Part shown: positions 1 through 8,567 of the stretch, piece after piece
Layout of the letters: the number at the start of each line of letters is the position of its first letter
Position numbering within the stretch: position 1 is the stretch's first letter
DNA from: Acidobacteriota bacterium
GTDB taxonomy: Bacteria; Acidobacteriota; Terriglobia; Acidiferrales; UBA7541
Assembly: GCA_021324935.1 (NCBI GenBank)
Contig: JAJPIE010000012.1
Location: 310,001 to 374,000 of the forward strand
DNA length: 64,000 nt
Reading direction: 5' to 3'
Position numbers and translations under genes: made by a program
Notes under the pieces: model-generated
What the model was told of the DNA's origin: nothing
The model's database searches: none
The model's input: only the letters and a program-made list of their open reading frames with translations

Positions 1-21
1 ATTAGTGAATGGTATTAAGTC

Positions 22-645
22 ATGGGCGTCAAAGAACGCAAACTCCGCCAGAAAAAGTTTCTCCGCCAGGAGATCCTCGATGCTGCCAGCGAACTCTTCG
101 TCAAGGATGGCTTCGAGAATGTCTCCATGCGCCGCATCGCGGAGAAAATCGAATACTCACCCACCACCATTTACCTCTATTTCAAGGATAAAGCCGAGCT
201 TCTTGAGCAGGTCTGCAAGGAGACATTTGCTCGCCTTTCCGCTCACCTGAGCCGTATCTTGGAGCAGCCCGGCGATCCGGTGGAACGCCTCAAAGGCGGC
301 CTTCTGGCGTATGTTCACTTTGGCCTCGAAAATCCGCACCACTACCGTGCCACTTTCATGATGCCCATCCCCGAAGGGTTTGACAAAGCGAAGCATTCCC
401 ACCCGGATTCTGCTGGCATGCAGGCCTTCGATTTTCTCCGCCGCTGTGTGTTCGATTGCATCTCCGCGGGACAATTTCAAAACACGGATGCCGAGATCAT
501 CAGCCAGACGCTCTGGAGCGGCGTCCACGGCATTACCTCGCTCCTGATTATTCACCGGAGCGGCTTCCCGTGGGTCGAGCGAAAACAACTCATTCCCTTT
601 GTGATCGATACCCTCATCACAGGAGTCGCAAAAACCCATGGCTAA
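22..645 (+). CDS. TetR/AcrR family transcriptional regulator
   Basis: A 207-residue protein with an N-terminal TetR helix-turn-helix at about residues 13-59 (segments AASELFVKDGFENVSMRRIA and SPTTIYLYFKDK). The C-terminal ligand-binding region contains WSGVHGITSLLI, typical of the TetR subgroup with a WHG motif. It lies upstream of, and codirectional with, a STAS-TolC/EmrA/EmrB efflux operon, and the 260-base gap holds an inverted repeat that could be its operator. I infer that it represses the efflux operon and releases on ligand binding. The ligand cannot be read from the sequence. The ATG at 22 has no strong ribosome binding site and lies close to the window edge. Confidence 0.9.
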   Translation: MGVKERKLRQKKFLRQEILDAASELFVKDGFENVSMRRIAEKIEYSPTTIYLYFKDKAELLEQVCKETFARLSAHLSRILEQPGDPVERLKGGLLAYVHFGLENPHHYRATFMMPIPEGFDKAKHSHPDSAGMQAFDFLRRCVFDCISAGQFQNTDAEIISQTLWSGVHGITSLLIIHRSGFPWVERKQLIPFVIDTLITGVAKTHG

Positions 646-799
646 TCCGCATAATTTTTTTCATCTGAACTTAACGTTGTTATATCGCATAGCGTCGTTA
701 CTTCTCTCGCCTTGTTCCATTTCTCCTTTCACTCTCTATCGGGGATCTAAACTATGCCCCTTCTCTTTCGCCGCAACCACTTGCACAATTTAATGAGAA

Positions 800-860
800 A
801 TGCCCATATAAGGTCAATATAAATGGCCTAAATGTGGGCAATATGCCATAATATGGGCAT
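800..860. promoter_or_regulatory. Inverted-repeat operator region upstream of efflux operon
   Basis: ATGCCCATAT at 800-809 is the exact reverse complement of ATATGGGCAT at 851-860. Between them lie further GGGCA/TGCC half-sites (GTGGGCA near 835-840, ATGCC at 843-847). The cluster sits just upstream of the efflux operon and downstream of the TetR gene, so it is a reasonable TetR operator array. The binding protein is inferred. Confidence 0.5.
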
Positions 861-905
861 TCCAGACAGACTCACAATCCTTGGAAAATCGGTAATGCGC
901 TATAA

Positions 906-2681
906 ATGAAAGACTTAATTATGAATAGTGAGAGACATGCTTTGGCAACCTCTTTGCACTCCTCTGTTGTTTTAGAGCCAAAAACCATGCTGAGAATTAC
1001 GACTGAATCCAAACGTGGAAAGCTCTTCCTGAGTGTCGAAGGATGCCTTTCCGGTCCCCGTGTGGCCACCCTCGAACAGTGCTGGCGCGAACTCTACGCC
1101 ACCAATCCTCGCCCCAAGTTCTGTGTCAACCTTTGCGGCGTCAGCTTTATCGACAACGCCGGCAAAGTTCTCCTCAAGGAAATGCACCGCCTTGGCGCCG
1201 AACTGGTCGCTGAGGGCTGCCTCAACCAGGCCATCGTGAACGAAATTACAGCCGCCAAGAACGGCGCTCCTTCTCGCGACGCAAAAGACGACGATCCGTC
1301 CAAGGGCGCTCCCATCATCTTCTACATCATTCTATTCGGCCTTTTGCTCGCTCCGGGGTTCGCCTCGGCGCAAACGAGCTCTTCTGCTCTGCCCGCGAAC
1401 GCCCCCACCGACGTTCTGAAGCTCACGCTGCAGCAATCCGTCGCCTTGGCCATCAAGCAGAATCCAACCCAGCAGATCGCCGTCCTGAACGCCGCCGAAA
1501 GCATCCAGGACAAAAACATTACGCGCGCTGATCTGCTTCCTCAGGCCAATCTGCGCGTTGCCGATTCCGCCAATCGCGTAAACCTGCATGCTCAATTTGG
1601 CGGCAATCTCCCGCCAGGGTTCCCCTTCCCAGAGCATCTCGGTCCCTACCAGGTCTTTTCTGCCGGACCGGCCTTCGGCACCAATGTCTTCGATTTCTCT
1701 CTCTGGAAGCGCTATCGGGCCGCCCTCAGCAACGTGGACGCCAGCAAAGCCAATAGCCTTTCCGTCCGCGAGCAGGTGATTCTTCTTGTCGTTTCGCAAT
1801 ACATTGGCACGCTTCGTGCCGTCGCCAATGTCGAAGCCTCCCGCTCCCGCGTGGAGCTTGCGCAAGCCCTCTACGATCAAGCGGCCGACTTGCAAAAAGA
1901 AGGGGTAGGCACGGGCATCGACACGCTTCGCGCCAACGTCGAACTTCAGAACGAAAAGCAGCGCCTGATCGAAGCCGAAAACGACCGCGACGCTTCTCTC
2001 TTCGGCCTCAGCAAACTTTTGAACCTCGATCCGCGACAGAAAATCGAGCTCGCCGATTCTCTCGCCTTCTTCGATACTCCGCAGCCCGATGTCGAAGCTA
2101 GCATCGACGGCGCGCTTTCTACCCGCCAGGAATGGAAGGCCATCGAAGCCCAGGAAAAATCGGCCCAACTCGACAAGCAGGCCTCTCAGTACCAGCGGCT
2201 GCCCTCGCTCCGCTTCGACGGCAACTGGGCCTACCTCGGCACCTCAGTCAACGACGGCATTCCCACCTATCAATACACCGCCTCGGTCAATATGCCGCTC
2301 TTCACCAGCGGCCGCATTCATGCCGAAGTCGTCAAGGCCGACCTCGAACTCCAGAAGCTCGAGCAGCAAAAATCTGACTTGCGCAACCAGATCGCTCTCG
2401 ATGTTAAAACCGCTCTCCTCAATCTCGATTCCGCCCGCAGTGAAGTGCAGGTCGCCAATCTCGGCGTCACGCTCGCCAAGCAGGAGGTCGACCAGGCCCG
2501 TGACCGCTTTCAGGCCGGCGTCGCCAACAACATTGAAGTCATCTCTGCCCAGGACTCGCTTTCCCGCGCCAACGACAATCAGATCGCGGCACTTTACCGA
2601 TTCAATCAGGCCCGTGCCGACTTCGCGCTCCATCGGGCAGATGGAAAAGACTTACGCGAAGTGAGGACCCATGAGTGTTGA
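906..2681 (+). CDS. STAS domain-TolC family outer membrane efflux protein fusion
   Basis: One open frame of 591 residues joins two normally separate parts. Residues about 29-115 resemble a STAS-like domain (VNLCGVSFIDNAGKVLLKEM). Residues 135-156 form a hydrophobic stretch ending ASAQ that looks like an internal signal peptide. From about residue 170 the protein is a TolC/OprM-type outer membrane factor with paired coiled-coil repeats. It overlaps emrA by 11 bases, so it is the outer membrane partner of the EmrAB pump. A GTG at 1236 (residue 111) could start a conventional TolC with a long n-region, leaving a separate or overlapping STAS product. There is no stop codon between the two parts. 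Confidence 0.85.
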   Translation: MKDLIMNSERHALATSLHSSVVLEPKTMLRITTESKRGKLFLSVEGCLSGPRVATLEQCWRELYATNPRPKFCVNLCGVSFIDNAGKVLLKEMHRLGAELVAEGCLNQAIVNEITAAKNGAPSRDAKDDDPSKGAPIIFYIILFGLLLAPGFASAQTSSSALPANAPTDVLKLTLQQSVALAIKQNPTQQIAVLNAAESIQDKNITRADLLPQANLRVADSANRVNLHAQFGGNLPPGFPFPEHLGPYQVFSAGPAFGTNVFDFSLWKRYRAALSNVDASKANSLSVREQVILLVVSQYIGTLRAVANVEASRSRVELAQALYDQAADLQKEGVGTGIDTLRANVELQNEKQRLIEAENDRDASLFGLSKLLNLDPRQKIELADSLAFFDTPQPDVEASIDGALSTRQEWKAIEAQEKSAQLDKQASQYQRLPSLRFDGNWAYLGTSVNDGIPTYQYTASVNMPLFTSGRIHAEVVKADLELQKLEQQKSDLRNQIALDVKTALLNLDSARSEVQVANLGVTLAKQEVDQARDRFQAGVANNIEVISAQDSLSRANDNQIAALYRFNQARADFALHRADGKDLREVRTHEC

Positions 2682-3972
2682 GATCGAAGTCGGACTTGAA
2701 AACGCGGGTAAGCTAAAAGTTTCTCCGGTCGAAGGCCAGAATCTCGATCTCGAGCCGGAGAAGAATACCGTCTCCAGCATTCGGACCCGCTTGATTATCG
2801 GCGGCATTGCCCTCCTCGCCGTTGTTTTTGGCCTCTACCTCTACTTCCATAACCGCGAGTCCACAGACGACGCTCAGGTCGACGGCCACATTACGCCGAT
2901 CGCTGCAAAAGTGTACGGCCGGGTTTCCAAGGTGCTGGTCAACGACAACCAACAGGTAAAGGCGGGGCAGGTCATCGTGCAGCTCGAACGTGGCGACTAT
3001 CAGGCCGCCGTGGACGAGGCCAAGGCCAATCTTGCCCTCGCCGAAAGCGAGGCGCGCTCGGCCGGCGTCGACGTTCCACGCACCAGCGAAACCGCCGCCA
3101 GCGACACTTCCAGCGCGCAGGCGCAGCTGGCCGGCGCCCAGGCGGATCTTCTGCGCGCCCAGGCTTCCTACGACCAGGCGCAGACCGCTGATCTTGCTTA
3201 CGCGCAAGCTAACGTCGATAAAAGCCGCGCCAATGCCCAGCTCGCGCAAGCCGACCTTGCTCGCTATTTGCCCCTCATGGAAAAGGGCGAAATCTCCAAA
3301 CAGCAATATGACGCCGCGAAGGCCAACGCCGACGCCACCGCCAGCGCTCTCAACGCCGACGAACAACGTCTCGCGCAGGCCAGGCGCAACATCGAAATCA
3401 GCCGTGCGCAGCTCGATGCCGCCAAGGCTCGTGTTCTTCAAGCCCAAGCTGGCCTCGCCAGCGCCCGCGCCGATATCAAGCGCGTTGCCATGCGCTCCGC
3501 CGACGCCCAGGCCAAACTTGCCAAAGTCGATCAAGCGCGCGCTCAGCTTGCCGCCGCCGAACTCAATCTCAGCTATTGCGATATCGTTGCCCCCGTTGAC
3601 GGCGTCGCCACGCACAAACAGGTCGAAGCCGGTCAAGTCGTTCAGCAGGGGCAAGGTCTGATGGTGATCGTCCCTCTGCAAGACGTTTGGGTCACCGCGA
3701 ATTTCAAGGAAACGCAGCTCCGCAAAATGCGTCCCGGCCAAAAGGCCTACATCGAAGTCGACACCTATGGCAAAACCTTCACCGGTCATGTCGATTCCAT
3801 CGCCGGCGCCACGGGGGCCGTGGTCAGCCTGCTTCCTCCTGAAAATGCCACTGGCAATTTCGTGAAAGTCGTCCAGCGTATCCCGGTCAAGATTCTGCTC
3901 GATCCCATTCCTGCCAATGAAGCGGTGCTGCGCCCGGGCATGAATGTGGTCGCCACGGTCATTACGAAGTAG
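2671..3972 (+). CDS. emrA: HlyD/EmrA family periplasmic adaptor
   Basis: A 433-residue membrane fusion protein. It has a short cytoplasmic N-terminus, one transmembrane helix at about residues 39-58, then STDDAQVDGHITPIAAKVYGRV, the usual EmrA start of the lipoyl/barrel-sandwich domain. A long alanine- and glutamine-rich coiled coil (about 110-290) follows, then the returning lipoyl half (LSYCDIVAPVDGVATHKQVE) and a beta-barrel domain. The start overlaps the upstream TolC gene, and emrB follows within 25 bases, so the three genes are one operon. It should bridge the inner-membrane EmrB transporter to TolC and help export drugs or lipophilic compounds. Length and domain order are normal for the family. 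Confidence 0.93.
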   Translation: MSVEIEVGLENAGKLKVSPVEGQNLDLEPEKNTVSSIRTRLIIGGIALLAVVFGLYLYFHNRESTDDAQVDGHITPIAAKVYGRVSKVLVNDNQQVKAGQVIVQLERGDYQAAVDEAKANLALAESEARSAGVDVPRTSETAASDTSSAQAQLAGAQADLLRAQASYDQAQTADLAYAQANVDKSRANAQLAQADLARYLPLMEKGEISKQQYDAAKANADATASALNADEQRLAQARRNIEISRAQLDAAKARVLQAQAGLASARADIKRVAMRSADAQAKLAKVDQARAQLAAAELNLSYCDIVAPVDGVATHKQVEAGQVVQQGQGLMVIVPLQDVWVTANFKETQLRKMRPGQKAYIEVDTYGKTFTGHVDSIAGATGAVVSLLPPENATGNFVKVVQRIPVKILLDPIPANEAVLRPGMNVVATVITK

Positions 3973-3993
3973 CTCGAATGTTTGGCGGCGAAG

Positions 3994-5583
3994 ATGATTG
4001 AAAAATTCATCCACAAGCTGCGCATGCCGGATGGCTCGATCAACCCCTGGGTGATCGCCGTTACCGTTACGCTCGCCACGTTCTTGGAAGTGCTCGATAC
4101 TTCCATCGCCAACGTCGCCCTGCCTCATATCGCCGGTAATCTCTCCGCGAGTGCCGATGAATCCACCTGGGTGCTGACGTCTTATCTCGTTTCCAACGCC
4201 ATCATTCTTCCGCTCTCTGGCTGGTTCTCTTCGCTCCTTGGTCGCAAGCGCTTTTACATGGGCTGCGTTGCGGTCTTCACGGTCAGTTCTTTCCTCTGCG
4301 GCTTTGCTCCCAGTCTCGGCATGCTGGTCTTCTTCCGCATTCTGCAAGGCGTTGGCGGCGGCGGCCTGCAGCCAAGCGAGCAGGCCATCCTCAACGATAC
4401 GTTTCCGCTCTCCAAGCGCGGCATGGCTTTCGCCGTCTACGGCATTGCCGTCGTCGTGGCTCCTACCCTTGGCCCGTGGCTCGGCGGCTGGATCACCGAC
4501 AATTTTTCCTGGCGCTGGATTTTTTACATCAATGTCCCTGTCGGCTTGCTCTCGATGGTGCTTACGTATTTCCTCGTTTCCGATCCGCCCTATATGAAGC
4601 GCATCAAGATCAGCGACGGCTTCCGCATCGATTACATTGGCCTCGGCTTTATCAGCCTGGGACTCGGCAGCCTCCAGATCATTCTCGACAAAGGTCAGCG
4701 CGAAGATTGGTTCGATTCCGGCTTCATCCGCCTCTTCGCCATCCTCATGGTCGTGGGCATCGTCGGCGGCGTTATTCGCGAACTCAAATCGAAAGAACCC
4801 GTTGTCGACTTTCGCATGTTGAAGGACCGCAACTTCGCCATTTCCACTCTGGCCATGTTCTTCCTCGGCTTCGTGCTGTATTCCAGCACCGTGCTCATTC
4901 CCCAAATGCTCCAGCAACTCATGGGCTATCCCGCCGAACTCGCCGGCCTGGCGCTCTCGCCGGGCGGCGCAACGATCATGTTCTGCATGCCTCTCGTCGG
5001 TTTTCTCGTCTCCAAGGTGGATACGCGTTACCTCATCACCTTTGGCTGCACCATTTCCGCCTCCGCCCTTCTCGTCATGGCTGGCTGGAATCTTTCGCTC
5101 GATCTGAAACACGCTGTGCTCGGGCGCGTGTTACAATCGTTCGGTCTGGCCTTCCTGTTTATTCCCATTAACGTCACCGCCTTTGCCTACGTCCCGCGCG
5201 AAAAAACCAACATGGGCACCGGCATCATCAATCTCGCCCGCAATATTGGCGCCAGCGTCGGCATCGCCACCGTAACAACTTTGCTCGAGCGGCGAGCCCA
5301 AATGCATCAGGTGCGTCTAATAGACCACGTGAACGATATGAACCCTGCGCTCCAGAGAACAATCACCGGCTTGAGCGCCGTTTCTCTCTCTGGCGGTTCC
5401 TCCGGCCCCAACGCCACCGCCCAGGCTCACGGCATTCTTTTCAACATGATCGAACGCCAGGCCACCATGCTGGCTTTCGTCGACAACTACAAGCTCTTGG
5501 GTGTCATTTTCTTCGCCATCATTCCCATCTTCTTTCTTATGAGGCGCCCAAAGATGAGTGGTGGAGCGGTTCCAGTGCATTAA
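3994..5583 (+). CDS. emrB: DHA2 family MFS multidrug transporter (EmrB-like)
   Basis: About 530 residues with many hydrophobic helices, consistent with a 14-TM DHA2 antiporter. The N-terminal motif LEVLDTSIANVALPHIAGNL is the EmrB/QacA signature in TM1, and SWRWIFYINVPVG is the family motif after TM5. It is third in the TolC-EmrA-EmrB operon and should be the proton-driven inner membrane component. I chose the ATG at 3994; an in-frame TTG at 3982 would add four residues and cannot be excluded. The C-terminus ends in a short basic tail. The substrate is not predictable. Confidence 0.93.
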   Translation: MIEKFIHKLRMPDGSINPWVIAVTVTLATFLEVLDTSIANVALPHIAGNLSASADESTWVLTSYLVSNAIILPLSGWFSSLLGRKRFYMGCVAVFTVSSFLCGFAPSLGMLVFFRILQGVGGGGLQPSEQAILNDTFPLSKRGMAFAVYGIAVVVAPTLGPWLGGWITDNFSWRWIFYINVPVGLLSMVLTYFLVSDPPYMKRIKISDGFRIDYIGLGFISLGLGSLQIILDKGQREDWFDSGFIRLFAILMVVGIVGGVIRELKSKEPVVDFRMLKDRNFAISTLAMFFLGFVLYSSTVLIPQMLQQLMGYPAELAGLALSPGGATIMFCMPLVGFLVSKVDTRYLITFGCTISASALLVMAGWNLSLDLKHAVLGRVLQSFGLAFLFIPINVTAFAYVPREKTNMGTGIINLARNIGASVGIATVTTLLERRAQMHQVRLIDHVNDMNPALQRTITGLSAVSLSGGSSGPNATAQAHGILFNMIERQATMLAFVDNYKLLGVIFFAIIPIFFLMRRPKMSGGAVPVH

Positions 5584-5591
5584 AGAAACTT

Positions 5592-5598
5592 TGTAACC
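5592..5598 (+). promoter_or_regulatory. Possible ECF-type -35 element upstream of the sigma factor gene
   Basis: TGTAACC followed by a T-run lies about 46 bases before the sigma factor start, and an ACGACT sequence follows about 13 bases later. This resembles ECF-type promoters, which would fit autoregulation, but the spacing is shorter than usual. Weak evidence. Confidence 0.25.
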
Positions 5599-5643
5599 TT
5601 TTCGCGCGTAACGACTCTTATCAAGCTACTTGGGGGGAACCAA

Positions 5644-6297
5644 ATGGCAACGCAAGTGATCAATCCAACTCAACTCAGCGAGCACAAGCTGATTCGCGCC
5701 GGCCAGCGGGGAGACTCTCAGGCCATCGAAACGCTCTTCACCCGTTATCATCGCCAGCTCTTTCAGACCGCACTTCGTGTGCTCGGTAATGCCGAAGATG
5801 CCGAAGACGCTCTGCAAGACGGGCTCCTCTCCGCTTATCGCAATCTGAAGCGCTTTGAGGGCCGCTCGCAGTTTTCCACCTGGCTTACGCGCATCGTCAT
5901 CAATGCCGCGCTCATGAAGCGCCGCAGCGCCAAGTCGCGTCCGGCGGTCTCTCTCGACGAATCGCACCACGAAGACGAACTTCCCGCCGCTGAGCGTTTC
6001 GCCGATGACGGTCCGACTCCCGAGCAGGTTTATGCCGGCACGGAAATTCGCGAGATGATCAACGAAAATCTCGACGAGCTTTCTCCGCTCCTCCGCTCTG
6101 CCTTCCTTCTCCGCGAGGTCGAAGGATATTCCACTGGTGAAGCCGCCAAAAAACTCGGCGTCACCGAAAACACTCTCAAAGCTCGTTTGTGGCGCGCGCG
6201 TCACCAACTTGCCGAGCGCCTCGGCCGCCGCCTCCGCCGCATGAAGGATGGCATGTCCGGCGCTAATGTCGGCGACGAAGCCTGCAGCTACTGCTAA
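5644..6297 (+). CDS. ECF-type RNA polymerase sigma factor (sigma-70 family)
   Basis: A 217-residue group IV sigma factor. Region 2 spans about residues 30-96 (LFTRYHRQLFQTALRVLGN, then DALQDGLLSAYRNL and FSTWLTRIVINAA), and region 4 about 144-190 (LLREVEGYSTGEAAKKLGV, the DNA-binding helix-turn-helix). A purine-rich GGGGGGAA ribosome site precedes the ATG. No anti-sigma gene is adjacent; the next gene is a cytochrome c peroxidase after a terminator-like hairpin. The C-terminus contains two cysteines (CSYC), which might sense redox state, but this is speculation. The regulon is unknown. Confidence 0.92.
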   Translation: MATQVINPTQLSEHKLIRAGQRGDSQAIETLFTRYHRQLFQTALRVLGNAEDAEDALQDGLLSAYRNLKRFEGRSQFSTWLTRIVINAALMKRRSAKSRPAVSLDESHHEDELPAAERFADDGPTPEQVYAGTEIREMINENLDELSPLLRSAFLLREVEGYSTGEAAKKLGVTENTLKARLWRARHQLAERLGRRLRRMKDGMSGANVGDEACSYC

Positions 6298-6318
6298 GTC
6301 CCTCAACCATATTGTTTC

Positions 6319-6350
6319 GGGGCGCGCCGTAAGCGCTCCCCTTTGTTTTT
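6319..6350 (+). terminator. Rho-independent terminator after ECF sigma gene
   Basis: A GGGGCGC arm at 6319-6325 pairs with GCGCTCCCC at 6333-6341 (one bulge), followed directly by TTTGTTTTT. It is correctly placed 22 bases after the sigma factor stop. Confidence 0.65.
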
Positions 6351-6439
6351 CCTGCTCATTCCTCACCAACCCCGGTGATTCGGGTCACACCGTATTGTTT
6401 GGCTGTCCGCTAAGCTGACATGCGTGGAGGTATCTCCTC

Positions 6440-7567
6440 ATGTCACGCAATTTCAAATTTCTCGTCTGTTGTTCCCTGGCGGCTGTCGCTCTGGCCATTG
6501 CGGCCGCCTCCTATCTTCCTGCCCTCCAGGCCCCGGTGGAAAGCGCGATTTTCCCGGTCGGCAAACCTTTGCAGATCCAATCGCCGCTTGGTCTCCCGCC
6601 GGTTCCAATCCCGGCCGATAATCCCCTCACGGCGGAAACGATCGCCCTCGGTCGCCGCCTCTATTACGATCCTCAACTCTCGATCGATTCCACTATTTCC
6701 TGTGCTTCCTGCCACGCGCCGCAATTTGCATTTTCCGACAATCGGCCCTTCTCTCGGGGTGTGCGCGGCCAGCTTGGCACGCGCAAAGCGCCCACGGTCA
6801 TCAATTCGGCCTTTAGTCCGCTGCAATTCTGGGATGGCCGCGCTCCGAGCCTTGAAGAACAGGCCAAAGGTCCCATGGCCAATCCCGTCGAAATGGCCCA
6901 CTCTCTCGAGGGCGTCGTAAGGCGCCTCCAGGCTGACCCCATATATCCGCAACTCTTCAAAGCCGCATGGGGAACGGACCAGATCACGATTGATATGGTC
7001 GTGAAGTCCATTGCTTCCTTCGAACGCACCATCATCGCCGGCGATTCTCCGTTCGACCGCTTCTACTATGGTCACGACAGCAAGGCGCTTTCTCCTGGGG
7101 CTCAGCGCGGTTTGAAAATTTTCGTCAGCAAGAACAAGGGGAATTGCGAAGTCTGCCACACCATCGGTCGGGATTTCGCCCTCTTCACCGACGGCAAGTT
7201 CCACAATCTCGGAATCGGCGCGGACACCCGCGGCAACCTATCCGATCTCGGCCGCTTCACTGTTACCAAAGTCGAGCAGGACAAAGGCTGCTTCAAAACT
7301 CCTTCTCTCCGCAACCTCGCCAATCGCGGTCCCTATATGCACGACGGCACCTTCCGCACCGTGAAAGATGCCTTCGCTCACTACATCGGCGGCGGCAACT
7401 GGAATCCCTATCTCGACAAGGAAATCCATTCGCTCGATACGCTCACCTTTGAGGAGCGTGACGACCTCCTCGAATTCCTCGATTCCTTGAACGGCCAGCT
7501 TCCCAAGAACATCGGCCCGCCTCCCGATCTTGCTCCGTCGGCAACCACCGCCTCCACCGGTCGATAG
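6440..7567 (+). CDS. Dihaem cytochrome c peroxidase (CcpA/MauG family)
   Basis: A 375-residue exported protein: residues 1-30 are a signal peptide or anchor. There are two c-type haem sites, CASCH (C88, C91, H92) and CEVCH (C236, C239, H240). Other family features are present, including FWDGRAPSLEEQA and the late segment FKTPSLRNLANRGPYMHDG. Family members reduce periplasmic H2O2 with electrons from small cytochromes, while some MauG relatives oxidise protein side chains. The lack of a mau cluster favours peroxidase. It appears to be a single-gene unit, ending just before a hairpin terminator shared with the convergent pheA. Confidence 0.9.
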   Translation: MSRNFKFLVCCSLAAVALAIAAASYLPALQAPVESAIFPVGKPLQIQSPLGLPPVPIPADNPLTAETIALGRRLYYDPQLSIDSTISCASCHAPQFAFSDNRPFSRGVRGQLGTRKAPTVINSAFSPLQFWDGRAPSLEEQAKGPMANPVEMAHSLEGVVRRLQADPIYPQLFKAAWGTDQITIDMVVKSIASFERTIIAGDSPFDRFYYGHDSKALSPGAQRGLKIFVSKNKGNCEVCHTIGRDFALFTDGKFHNLGIGADTRGNLSDLGRFTVTKVEQDKGCFKTPSLRNLANRGPYMHDGTFRTVKDAFAHYIGGGNWNPYLDKEIHSLDTLTFEERDDLLEFLDSLNGQLPKNIGPPPDLAPSATTASTGR

Positions 7568-7587
7568 CTTCTGGGCCTCTGAAGGAA

Positions 7588-7612
7588 AGAGCCCCGGTCC
7601 ACGCCGGGGCTC
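7588..7612. terminator. Bidirectional terminator between ccp and pheA
   Basis: A perfect 10-bp stem, AGAGCCCCGG at 7588-7597 and CCGGGGCTCT at 7603-7612, with a 5-base loop. It lies between two convergent stop codons. The T-tracts are weak, so strength is uncertain. Confidence 0.6.
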
Positions 7613-7642
7613 TCGATCTTCCCATCAAACTTTCTCGCAGAG

Positions 7643-8494
7643 CTATCTTCGTGCCGCCGCGTATTTGCCCAGCACTCGCAATTCGCTGGTCGCCTCCCGG
7701 ATCTCTTTCAGTGCCTCCTCCAATGCCTGCGGCTCCTCCGCCTCCAGATCCAGAAAGAACTGATACTCCCACGGCCTGCCGTGAATGGGCCGGCTTTCGA
7801 TCTTCAGCAGGTTCACGCCGTGCTTCGCGAACGGTTCCAGCGAAGCCAGCAACGCTCCCGGCTTGTGCGCCAGCCGCATCGCAAGCGAGACCTTCCTCGC
7901 GTCCGGCCCGCGAAATCTCGCCGCCTCTTCCGGCGGCAGCAGCAACACAAATCGCGTGAAGTTCTCCGCGTCGTCCTCAATATTTTCTTTCAAGATCACC
8001 GCGCCATAATGTCCGGCGGCTCGCCTTCCCGCGATCGCTCCATGCTGTTTGTCGCCGCGCTCCATCATTTCCCGCACACTGCCCGCCGTGTCCTCAGCCG
8101 GAACGCGCTTCAACTTCGGATTTGCCGCAAAGAATCGCTCGCACTGCGCTAAAGCCATCGGGTGCGAAGCCACCGCCCGCAAATCTTCGAATCGCGCTCC
8201 CGGCATTCCCATCAATTGGTGCCGGATCGCCAGAATCGTTTCTCCGCACATCTCCAGTGGACTTCCCAGTAATAGGTCATATACGCGTACCACCGAGCCT
8301 GCCAGAGTATTTTCCACTGGCACCAGCAAGGCGTCCGCGGCTTCTTCTTCAATCGCCGCAAACGTCGCGTCAAATGTCGCACGCGGCACCGTTCGAATCT
8401 CGTCTCCCAGAAGCTGCACTGCCGCCGATTCGCTGAACGCTCCCGGCTCCCCCTGAAATCCAACTCGCATCTTTCTATAGTTCAGCTCTGCCAT
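7643..8494 (-). CDS. pheA: Prephenate dehydratase
   Basis: About 283 residues. The N-terminal catalytic domain opens with RVGFQGEPGAFSE and contains PVENTLAGSV and the ENFTRF segment carrying the conserved Thr-Arg-Phe. The C-terminal ACT domain (HKPGALLASLEPFAKHGVNL, then ESRP) is the usual phenylalanine-binding regulatory module. It converts prephenate to phenylpyruvate for phenylalanine synthesis and has no fused chorismate mutase. The start at 8494 (MAELNYRKMRV) is preferred over 8509; the homologous part begins at the internal MRV. It is divergent from the dinB-like gene. Confidence 0.93.
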   Translation of the reverse strand: MAELNYRKMRVGFQGEPGAFSESAAVQLLGDEIRTVPRATFDATFAAIEEEAADALLVPVENTLAGSVVRVYDLLLGSPLEMCGETILAIRHQLMGMPGARFEDLRAVASHPMALAQCERFFAANPKLKRVPAEDTAGSVREMMERGDKQHGAIAGRRAAGHYGAVILKENIEDDAENFTRFVLLLPPEEAARFRGPDARKVSLAMRLAHKPGALLASLEPFAKHGVNLLKIESRPIHGRPWEYQFFLDLEAEEPQALEEALKEIREATSELRVLGKYAAARR

Positions 8495-8531
8495 GCTTCC
8501 CCAAGGCACCCGCTTCTTTCGCTCCTCACGT

Positions 8532-8556
8532 TATAATCAAGAATATCCAAACGGAG
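8532..8556 (+). promoter_or_regulatory. -10 element and ribosome site of the DinB-like gene
   Basis: TATAAT at 8532-8537 is a perfect -10 hexamer, and ACGGAG at 8551-8556 sits 11 bases before the ATG at 8568. No good -35 is visible. The short leader supports ATG 8568 rather than the longer frame starting at 8493. Confidence 0.4.
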
Positions 8557-8567
8557 TCATACGCATA

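Noticed and set aside
2713..5112. 799-codon minus-strand open frame
   Set aside because: Antisense shadow of emrA/emrB in GC-rich DNA; low-complexity composition and no family features.
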